NCBI GenBank assembly: GCA_023818995.1
Contig: JAMWDA010000114.1
Span: 1-5,072 of the forward strand
Source of the DNA: Candidatus Omnitrophota bacterium
Lineage (GTDB): Bacteria; Omnitrophota; Gorgyraeia; Duberdicusellales; 4484-171
Length of the DNA stretch: 5,072 bases
Reading direction: 5' to 3'
Shown: positions 1 through 5,072 of the stretch, piece after piece
How the letters are laid out: the number at the start of each line of letters is the position of its first letter
How positions within the stretch are numbered: the first letter of the stretch is position 1
The notes under the pieces: generated by a model
The model's input: the letters and a program-made list of their open reading frames with translations, nothing else
Database searches by the model: none
What the model was told of the DNA's origin: nothing
Position numbers and translations under genes: made by a program

Positions 1-132
1 ACCAATATTTATTTCCACTGGTTTTCATATAAGGTATTATACAAGAAAAATATGAAAAAGATTTTTAACTATTTTGAATTCAAAGAAGTAACTGATAGGG
101 AAAACAGAATATATTTCTGGTCTATTACTTAA
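1..132 (+). CDS. C-terminal tail of an unidentified upstream gene (5' end outside window)
   Basis: Frame 1 is open from the first base for 43 codons and ends at TAA 130-132; the other two + frames hit stops within the first 54 bases. The peptide starts TNIYFHWFSYKV and ends RIYFWSIT. It is rich in aromatic and lysine residues, with a pattern (short helix, then FEFKEV and a final strand) that could be the last helix and strands of a Rossmann-type enzyme such as a SAM methyltransferase. That is only an impression, because no diagnostic motif falls in this piece. It lies 37 bases upstream of the GT4 gene on the same strand, which suits an operon member. The family cannot be named from the tail alone. 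Confidence 0.5.
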   Translation, partial: TNIYFHWFSYKVLYKKNMKKIFNYFEFKEVTDRENRIYFWSIT

Positions 133-169
133 GGTATGATGGTTGTAGCAGAAAAAGTTAGTAATCCCT

Positions 170-1363
170 ATGAATAGTTTTTTAGATTTAAAAGTTTTAA
201 TAAGTGGGCAGTTAATTACAAGTAGAACAGAGACACTTGAGGAGTATTTTAAAGACAGAGTGACTACCCTTATAGTTATTGGTATCACTAGTCCTTTTGC
301 TCCGAAGAATATTTCAAGATGTTCCCTTTACAACAAAGGAAGACTGCAGAAAGAATTTAATCTGCCAGGTTTCCAAATCCACAATATGAGATGGTATAAG
401 CAGCCGCTTCTTTTTATTTCTTTTTGTATATATATTGTCTCTCTATTATATGCCATGTTAAGACTAAGAGGGAAATTTGACATTTTTATAGGGATTTCTT
501 GTTTTTCTGCTTTTATGGGTGTTTTGTTTAAAAAATTAGGATGGGTAAAAAGAATAATCTATTACAGCATTGATTATTATCCTAGCCCTTCAAGATTTAA
601 TTTTGATCGATTTGTTGTCTGGCTTTTTAGAAGAATAGATAAGTTCTGTGTAAAAAATGCTGACCTTGTCTGGAATATTTCTCCAAAGATTGCTGAAGCA
701 AGGTATAGATATACAAGATTATCTTCGGATAGATATAAGCATATAGTTGTACCGCTTACTTATAGTTCAAAATTTTTAAGGTTTAAACCCATAGAAGAAA
801 TTGAAAGATATACCATTGGCTTTGTGGGTACCTTGTCGGAAAATCAAGGTCTACAGTTATTGATAAAAGCAATGCCTAAGATTATTAAAGAGATTCCTCA
901 GATAAAAGTTAGAATCATTGGTAAAGGGCCTTATGAGGAGGCCTTAAAGAAAATGGTTAGTGATTTAAGTTTAGATAACTATTTTATCTTTCATGGGTTT
1001 ATCAAAGATAATAATGATGTTTTGGAGATTTTATCTAAGTGTGCTGTAGGAATTGCTATCTGGACCTGCGAAGAGGATGACAATATTTTATATGCTGACC
1101 CTGGGAAACCAAAACTTTATGCCTTCTGTGGTCTGCCGATAATTATTACTGACGGAGCAATGGTTGCCAAGGAGATTGAGCAAAATAAAGCAGGTATGAG
1201 TATAGCATACAATGAAGATTATCTAATAAAGACACTTGTTTCTATTATTAAAGATAACGGCAAACTTAAAGAATACAAAGAGTGCGCTTTTAAGTGGGCT
1301 AAAAAATATACTACAGATGGAATATTAAGTAATATACTTAAAGATGGAGAATATTTAAATTGA
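170..1363 (+). CDS. GT4-type (GT-B fold) glycosyltransferase
   Basis: A 397-residue protein, normal length for family GT4, which transfers a sugar from an activated nucleotide donor to a glycan or lipid-linked acceptor at the cytoplasmic membrane face. The N-terminal acceptor half opens with a beta strand (KVLISGQ, residues 8-14) and holds a hydrophobic stretch at about 79-97 that may dock on the membrane. The C-terminal donor half is clear: TIGFVGTLSENQG (215-227), a long helix, VRIIGKGP (247-254), FHGFI (274-278) and DPGKPKLYAFCGLPIIIT (310-327). The usual GT4 E-x7-E pair is not seen: the positions that would align with it are Tyr308 and Leu316. ATG 170 is the only usable start after the in-frame TAG at 146-148; its ribosome site is weak. 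The stop overlaps the start of the next gene by three bases. The sugar and linkage cannot be told. Confidence 0.9.
   Translation: MNSFLDLKVLISGQLITSRTETLEEYFKDRVTTLIVIGITSPFAPKNISRCSLYNKGRLQKEFNLPGFQIHNMRWYKQPLLFISFCIYIVSLLYAMLRLRGKFDIFIGISCFSAFMGVLFKKLGWVKRIIYYSIDYYPSPSRFNFDRFVVWLFRRIDKFCVKNADLVWNISPKIAEARYRYTRLSSDRYKHIVVPLTYSSKFLRFKPIEEIERYTIGFVGTLSENQGLQLLIKAMPKIIKEIPQIKVRIIGKGPYEEALKKMVSDLSLDNYFIFHGFIKDNNDVLEILSKCAVGIAIWTCEEDDNILYADPGKPKLYAFCGLPIIITDGAMVAKEIEQNKAGMSIAYNEDYLIKTLVSIIKDNGKLKEYKECAFKWAKKYTTDGILSNILKDGEYLN
1346..1349 (+). promoter_or_regulatory. Ribosome binding site (GGAG) supporting the TTG start at 1360
   Basis: GGAG lies 10 bases before TTG 1360-1362, inside the last codons of the GT4 gene. 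The methyltransferase frame is closed upstream by TAA 1339-1341, and no ATG, GTG or TTG occurs between that stop and 1360, so TTG is the first possible start. It overlaps the GT4 stop (TTGA), an arrangement typical of translational coupling. Confidence 0.6.
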
Positions 1364-2034
1364 GAGAGAAATTTTACTTTGATATTGACGTTGTCTCTAA
1401 GCAGGAATTTAATCCGTGGCCACATAGTCCGACTTATAAGGCTTACAGATTAATCAAACCAAACTCGCGCGTCTTGGATATAGGCTGTGCCTATGGTTAT
1501 ATGGCAAGAGAGCTTAAGAAAAAAGGCTGTGAGGTAATAGGAATAGAATTAGATTCTAAGGCTTGCGAGAAGGCGAAAGATTATTGTGTTCATGTAATAA
1601 ATGCGGATATTGAAACCCTAAGATCTCTACCATTCTCCAGTGGATTTTTTGATTATATTCTCTGTTTAGATTGTTTAGAGCATCTTAATAGGCCTGATTT
1701 GGTTTTAAATAACTTACATTTATATTTATCTTCAACCGGTAGACTTATTGTATCTGTCCCTAACATTGCTAGATTTGAATACCGCTTGAAATTGCTCCTT
1801 GGCAATTTTGCTTTCTCTGATACAGGTTAAGGAGCTTTAAGTAAAGGGCATCTAAGATTTTTTACTTTAAAAACTGCTAAAGAACTTATTGAATCTTGTG
1901 GTTATAAGATAGAGCAAATTGAAACCACAGGATTTGGTTCAATTGTGAAAATATTTCCTACTCTTCTTTCATTTCAATTCTTATTTATAGCAAAAAAGTA
2001 TGAACTTCCCATTGATAAGTATAATCATTATTAA
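1360..2034 (+). pseudogene. Class I SAM-dependent methyltransferase interrupted by an in-frame TAA
   Basis: The frame encodes a small methyltransferase of the Methyltransf_11/23 kind, which moves a methyl group from S-adenosylmethionine to a hydroxyl or carboxyl of its acceptor. In this cluster the acceptor is probably a sugar (inference). Visible motifs are VLDIGCAYG (residues 38-46, SAM motif I), VIGIELD (59-65, acidic residue binding the ribose), NAD (81-83), CLDCLEHL (102-109) and VSVPN (131-135). TAA at 1828-1830 stops translation after 156 residues. The same frame then continues for 67 codons as GALSKGHLRFFTLKTAKELI and onward to TAA 2032-2034. The HLRFFT segment is a hallmark of the second half of this family, so both halves belong to one ancestral gene of about 224 residues. 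No frameshift is needed: one base change would reopen it. The 3' end overlaps the next gene by 35 bases. The 156-residue product lacks the last strands of the fold and is probably inactive. An assembly or read error at the stop is the main alternative. Confidence 0.85.
1828..1830 (+). other. Premature TAA stop in the first methyltransferase
   Basis: This in-frame TAA follows SDTG and precedes GALSKGHLRFFT. From memory of the family, the usual text here is like YxxTGILDKTHLRFFT, so the stop and one neighbouring codon look like a small local insertion rather than a simple substitution. That alignment is by recall and not computed. TAA is rarely reassigned in bacteria, and TAA, TAG and TGA all act as normal stops elsewhere in this window. 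Confidence 0.7.
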
Positions 2035-3046
2035 CTACAACGGTAAAGATCTTTTAAAAAGATTTCTACCTTCCATTTTAAATTTAAATTATCCTAATTA
2101 TGAAGTTATTCTTGTAGATAATGCCTCAACTGATGGTAGTATAGAATTTTTAAAAAATAATTATCCAAAATTTAAGATAATTCGGGTAGATAAAAATTAT
2201 GGTACTGCTGAAGGGGGAAATATTGGAGCAAGGTATGCCAAAGGCGAGTATCTGTTTTTTATCAGCAATGACATGGAGTTAGATAAGTATATTTTGAATT
2301 ATATGATAGAAAGAATGGATGAAGATAAATGTATTGGAATCTGTACTTGTAAGATGAAGAGAATAAACGAAAGTGGAGAGAAAATAAACATTATTGATAG
2401 TGTGGGTGCTGATTTGGATATTTCTGGTTTTCCTTCAGCACGGGGGATAAATCAGATAGATTATGGTCAATATGATTACTTTACAGAGGTATTTTTCTCA
2501 TTTGGGGGAGCAATGCTTATCAGAAAAAAAATTTTTGACAGAATAGGAGGATATGACTCGTTATTCTTTACTCTGGCTGACGATATAGATTTGTCATGGC
2601 GGGTAAGATTACTAGGATATAAAGTGATGGTTGAACCAAAAGCATTTCTATACCATCAATCTTCTGCAACTTTAGGTCTAAAACTTAGAAGGTCTCAGAA
2701 GCGTTTTTTATCAGAGAGAAATACCTTGAGAATGCTACTTAAGAATTATTCTTTAACATATTTAAGTTTTATCTTACCTTTGTATCTGATAATTTTCTTT
2801 GCAGAGATCTGTTTCTTTATAGTGGTTGGCAGATTCGGTATTGCTAAAAATGTATTTAACTCTCTAATTTGGAATATAAAAAATTTAAAAACAACTCTTC
2901 TGAAAAGGAAAGACATCCAGAAGGTAAGAAAAATAAAAGACAGAGATATTTTTATCTTGATGCTTAAAAGATCCGAGAAGATAAGGATGTTTTGGGATTA
3001 TCTTAAGAATCCAAATGCCAAACATTGGGAAAGATATTTTAGATAG
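2000..3046 (+). CDS. GT2 family glycosyltransferase (rhamnosyltransferase-like, WbbL type)
   Basis: A 348-residue inverting GT-A enzyme that adds a sugar from a nucleotide donor to a growing glycan on the inner face of the membrane. Visible landmarks are ISIIIINYNG (6-15) at the nucleotide-binding strand, VDNASTDGS (39-47), a metal-binding acidic turn SNDME (89-93), FGGAMLIRKKIFDRIGGYD (168-186), the catalytic-region DDIDLSWR (194-201) and the conserved histidine in LYHQSS (217-222). A hydrophobic segment at about 252-277 should anchor it in the membrane, followed by a basic C-terminal tail. Length and motif order match WbbL-like rhamnosyltransferases, though the sugar is not determined by sequence alone. 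ATG 2000 is the first start after an in-frame TAG at 1988-1990 and puts the first strand at the right place. There is no strong ribosome site; translation may be coupled to the overlapping methyltransferase frame. The gene is intact. Confidence 0.93.
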   Translation: MNFPLISIIIINYNGKDLLKRFLPSILNLNYPNYEVILVDNASTDGSIEFLKNNYPKFKIIRVDKNYGTAEGGNIGARYAKGEYLFFISNDMELDKYILNYMIERMDEDKCIGICTCKMKRINESGEKINIIDSVGADLDISGFPSARGINQIDYGQYDYFTEVFFSFGGAMLIRKKIFDRIGGYDSLFFTLADDIDLSWRVRLLGYKVMVEPKAFLYHQSSATLGLKLRRSQKRFLSERNTLRMLLKNYSLTYLSFILPLYLIIFFAEICFFIVVGRFGIAKNVFNSLIWNIKNLKTTLLKRKDIQKVRKIKDRDIFILMLKRSEKIRMFWDYLKNPNAKHWERYFR

Positions 3047-3057
3047 CGCAAAGTTAA

Positions 3058-3404
3058 ATGCCATATCATATACAGAGATACTGGACTGATAACGTTACTG
3101 GATTAGATATTGCTTTTAGAAAATATGATTCCAAACATAGGGGGGTCTATCTATAGGCAGATAATTGCTGTTTAAGGATAATAGCTTTGCTGTCGCATAC
3201 CCTTTTGGAGTCTTACATCACACACCTGATACACAGAAGATAATAGATGCAATTTACCGGATTTTAAAACAAGGCGATAGAAGTATAATTATGCTTTATC
3301 GTAAATACACTTATTGTTTACTTTTGCTATCATACGGATATAGATTGTTGTTATGGATATATAATAAAGAAAAACTGATGAGCAGAATTGAAAAAACGAT
3401 TTGA
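3058..3404 (+). pseudogene. Remnant of a second class I SAM-dependent methyltransferase (internal deletion, stop, frameshift)
   Basis: ATG 3058 opens 32 codons, MPYHIQRYWTDNVTGLDIAF then RKYDSKHRGVYL, ending at TAG 3154-3156. This RYW...FRKYDxxHR text is typical of the N terminus of a methyltransferase family found in glycan clusters. The next part starts in another frame near 3165 as LLFKDNSFAVAYPFGVLHHTPDTQ, matching the family's LPFxDNSFDxVxSxGVLHHTPDT. It then runs through IDAIYRILKQGDRSIIMLYRKYTY to TGA 3402-3404. The SAM-binding core with its GxGxG motif, expected between the two parts, is missing (about 60-70 residues by recall of the family). A one-base loss around 3162-3167 explains the frame change (GCAGATAA-TTG for ADN-L). 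The family's usual C-terminal section is also absent. Beyond TGA 3402 the frame runs only seven more codons, to TGA 3426. A 79-residue TTG-started product from 3165 is possible but would bind no SAM. It lies 11 bases after the GT2 stop. Confidence 0.85.
3139..3167 (+). other. Probable deletion junction and frameshift inside the second methyltransferase
   Basis: This interval joins the N-terminal fragment (ending SKHR) to the second half (GVYL-stop-ADN, then LLFKDNS). It contains a run of six G at 3140-3145, a TAG at 3154-3156, and a second stop (TAA 3162-3164) in the downstream frame. The missing segment would carry SAM motif I and the acidic motif after it. The exact breakpoint cannot be placed without an intact relative; the G run is the most likely spot because HR and GVYL meet there. 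Confidence 0.55.
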
Positions 3405-3410
3405 AAAATA

Positions 3411-3414
3411 GAAG
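3411..3414 (+). promoter_or_regulatory. Weak ribosome binding site (GAAG) for the carbamoyltransferase
   Basis: GAAG lies 10 bases before ATG 3425. The start is also in an ATGA arrangement with TGA 3426-3428, which closes the frame of the decayed upstream methyltransferase once its earlier TGA at 3402 is ignored. This suggests the two genes were once translationally coupled, and that TGA 3402 is a later nonsense change (inference). Confidence 0.4.
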
Positions 3415-3424
3415 ATTTACTGAC

Positions 3425-5072
3425 ATGAACATTTTAGGTATATCCTGTTTTTATCATGACAGCGCTGCCTGTATTGTGAAGGACGGTCAGATTGTTGGTG
3501 CAGTACAGGAAGAGCGCTTCACGCGTAAGAAGCACGATTTTGGTTTCCCTATCAATTCGGCACTTTGGTGCCTTAGGGAAGCAAACGTTAAATCTGAATA
3601 TTTAGATTACGTGGTTTTTTATGAGAAACCATTCATCAAATTTGAGAGAATTTTAGAAACTTCACTTTCCTATGCCCCTACCGGATTAAGACAGTTTATT
3701 CAAGCAATGTCTTTGTGGATTAAGCAGAAGCTTTGGATTCCAGAGTTAATTCGCAATGAATTAAGCTATCCAGGCAAGATTCTTTTTGTTAGCCATCACG
3801 AATCTCACGCAGCCAGCGCTTTTTATCCTTCGCCATTTAAGGAGGCAGCATTTTTGACTATAGATGGAGTTGGAGAGTGGGATACTGCCAGTTTTGGTAT
3901 AGGTAAAGATAATGAACTACAGATACTTTACACATTGAGATTCCCTCATTCTTTAGGGTTGCTTTATTCTACTTTTACTTATTATTGCGGATTTAAAGTG
4001 AATTCCGGAGAGTATAAATTGATGGGTCTTGCTCCGTATGGAGAACCCAAATATGTAGATTTGATCTTAGATAATCTCATAGATATAAAAGAGGATGGTT
4101 CGTTTAAATTAAATATGAAATATTTTGGATATGGGAATGGTATACGTATGACCAACTGGAGATTTGAAAGGTTATTTGGTGGAAAGCCAAGAAAACTCCA
4201 GGCAAAGATTACCCAGAAAGAGATGGATTTGGCTGCTTCTATTCAGAAGGTTACTGAAGAGATTATGGTTAGGATGGCGCGGCATGTTCGCAAAGTTACT
4301 GGAATGAGAAAACTGTGTTTGGCAGGCGGAGTAGCCTTAAATTGTGTAGGTAATGGCAAAATATTAAAGGAAAATATATTTGAGGATATCTGGATTCAAC
4401 CAGCAAGTGGTGATGCTGGAGGGGCTTTAGGTGCTGCATTGTTAGTTTGGTATAAATATTTGGGAAACAGACGTATTACTAATGAAGTAGACGATTTTCA
4501 AAGGGGTTCTTTTTTAGGACCATCCTATAGTGATGAAGAGATTGAGAGCTTCTTTAAAAAAGAGAATATACCATATAAAAGATTAAATTATAAAGATATC
4601 CCCGATGTGATTTCGGATTTGATTATTAGAGGTAATATCATTGGCTGGTTTCAAGGTAGGATGGAATTTGGACCGCGTGCTTTGGGAGCAAGGAGTATAA
4701 TCGGTGATGCCCGCGATGCTAATATGCAATCACGATTGAATCTAAAGGTAAAGCATCGTGAATCTTTTAGGCCATTTGCGCCCACGGTTTTAAAAGAATG
4801 TGTTTCAGATTGGTTTGATTTGGATAGAGAAAGTCCGTATATGCTTTTAGTTGCTCCAATAAAAAAAGAAAAGAGGATAGCAGAAGCTTTAAATAATGAG
4901 GATTTAAAAGGTTTTGATAAATTAAAGATAAGACGTTCCTTGATACCCGCGGTAACCCATGTAGATTATTCCTGCCGTATTCAGACTATAAAAAGGCAGG
5001 ACCATTCACTGTATTATGATATGATAGAGGCATTTTACAGAAAGACAGGTTGTCCAATTATAATCAATACAT
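3425..5072 (+). CDS. NodU/CmcH/TobZ-type O-carbamoyltransferase (3' end outside window)
   Basis: 549 codons are visible with no stop. The family is usually about 570-620 residues, so only a short tail is missing; the last residues, GCPIIINT, normally lead into SFNxxGEP. These enzymes move a carbamoyl group from carbamoyl phosphate to a hydroxyl, often of a sugar, using ATP. In TobZ a YrdC-like domain makes carbamoyladenylate and a Kae1-like domain does the transfer. Kae1-like motifs: GISCFYHDSAACIV (5-18), QEERFTRKKHD (28-38), the metal-binding SHHESHAASAFYPSPF (123-138), IDGVGEWDT (146-154), SGEYKLMGLAPYG (194-206), LAGGVALNCVGNGK (299-312) and PASGDAGGALGAA (326-338). YrdC-like domain: GWFQGRMEFGPRALGARSI (407-425) and FRPFAPTV (448-455). 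ATG 3425 gives the standard N terminus. The acceptor is probably a sugar built or modified by the neighbouring genes (inference). All expected motifs are present, so the gene appears functional. Confidence 0.95.
   Translation, partial: MNILGISCFYHDSAACIVKDGQIVGAVQEERFTRKKHDFGFPINSALWCLREANVKSEYLDYVVFYEKPFIKFERILETSLSYAPTGLRQFIQAMSLWIKQKLWIPELIRNELSYPGKILFVSHHESHAASAFYPSPFKEAAFLTIDGVGEWDTASFGIGKDNELQILYTLRFPHSLGLLYSTFTYYCGFKVNSGEYKLMGLAPYGEPKYVDLILDNLIDIKEDGSFKLNMKYFGYGNGIRMTNWRFERLFGGKPRKLQAKITQKEMDLAASIQKVTEEIMVRMARHVRKVTGMRKLCLAGGVALNCVGNGKILKENIFEDIWIQPASGDAGGALGAALLVWYKYLGNRRITNEVDDFQRGSFLGPSYSDEEIESFFKKENIPYKRLNYKDIPDVISDLIIRGNIIGWFQGRMEFGPRALGARSIIGDARDANMQSRLNLKVKHRESFRPFAPTVLKECVSDWFDLDRESPYMLLVAPIKKEKRIAEALNNEDLKGFDKLKIRRSLIPAVTHVDYSCRIQTIKRQDHSLYYDMIEAFYRKTGCPIIINT

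Noticed and set aside
136..177. ATGATG mini-ORF of 13 codons preceded by AAGG, just before the GT4 gene
   Set aside because: It has a plausible ribosome site and overlaps the GT4 start, so a leader peptide is conceivable. It has no attenuator-like codon run or hairpin, and such short frames arise by chance.
37..288. Open frame of 83 codons on the minus strand
   Set aside because: It overlaps the upstream gene tail and the well-supported GT4 start, has no recognisable motif, and looks like an antisense shadow of AT-rich sequence.
1219..1425. Open frame of 68 codons on the minus strand
   Set aside because: It is antisense to the GT4 end and the methyltransferase start, both of which have convincing family motifs.
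1828..1830. Programmed readthrough or recoding of the stop
   Set aside because: TAA is the stop least prone to recoding, no following hairpin was evident, and nothing suggests an altered genetic code in the other genes.
1829..2034. Separate gene for the second half of the first methyltransferase, using the TAAGGAG sequence at 1828-1834 as its ribosome site
   Set aside because: The Shine-Dalgarno-like sequence is strong, but no ATG, GTG or TTG follows in the right frame at a usable distance, so independent translation of the second half is unlikely.
3131..3160. Possible hairpin or terminator around the G run and CTATAG
   Set aside because: The inverted matches are only four or five bases and no T run follows; it sits inside the decayed methyltransferase and is better explained as a deletion scar.
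3165..3404. Complete small gene of 79 residues starting at TTG
   Set aside because: It begins in the middle of a methyltransferase domain and lacks the SAM-binding core; the matching N-terminal piece lies just upstream in another frame, so it is part of a pseudogene.

Overview
This AT-rich bacterial window (roughly one third G+C by eye, AGA/AGG-rich arginine codons) is a piece of a surface-glycan or glycolipid biosynthesis cluster. Every recognisable gene is on the + strand. They are packed with short gaps or overlaps, as in a single operon. The style (GT4, small methyltransferase, GT2, NodU-type carbamoyltransferase, frequent AGA codons, overlapping starts) resembles O-antigen or exopolysaccharide islands of uncultivated anaerobes such as Omnitrophota. 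Nothing in the window fixes the phylum, so that placement is only a guess.

Layout. 1-132: C-terminal tail of an unidentified upstream gene. 170-1363: intact GT-B glycosyltransferase of the GT4 type. 1360-2034: class I SAM-dependent methyltransferase, starting at TTG inside the stop of the GT4 gene and interrupted by one in-frame TAA at 1828-1830. 2000-3046: intact GT2 glycosyltransferase of the rhamnosyltransferase-like kind, whose start overlaps the true 3' end of the methyltransferase frame by 35 bases. 3058-3404: decayed remnant of a second, different class I methyltransferase that has lost its SAM-binding core and carries a stop, a frameshift and a truncated 3' end. 3425-5072: NodU/CmcH/TobZ-type O-carbamoyltransferase, intact as far as visible and cut by the window edge shortly before its expected C terminus.

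How the genes fit together (inference): the two glycosyltransferases would add sugars to a lipid-linked or surface glycan, and the methyltransferases and carbamoyltransferase would decorate sugar hydroxyls. The striking feature is that both methyltransferase genes in the window are broken while the glycosyltransferases and the carbamoyltransferase are open. This fits loss of methyl decoration in this lineage. The single stop in the first methyltransferase could also be an assembly error; the large internal deletion in the second could not easily be one.

I saw no tRNA, rRNA, CRISPR array, insertion sequence, riboswitch or convincing terminator or promoter, and I do not see evidence for a new kind of biological system. 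The main value of the window is the methyltransferase decay and an atypical GT4 active-site segment.
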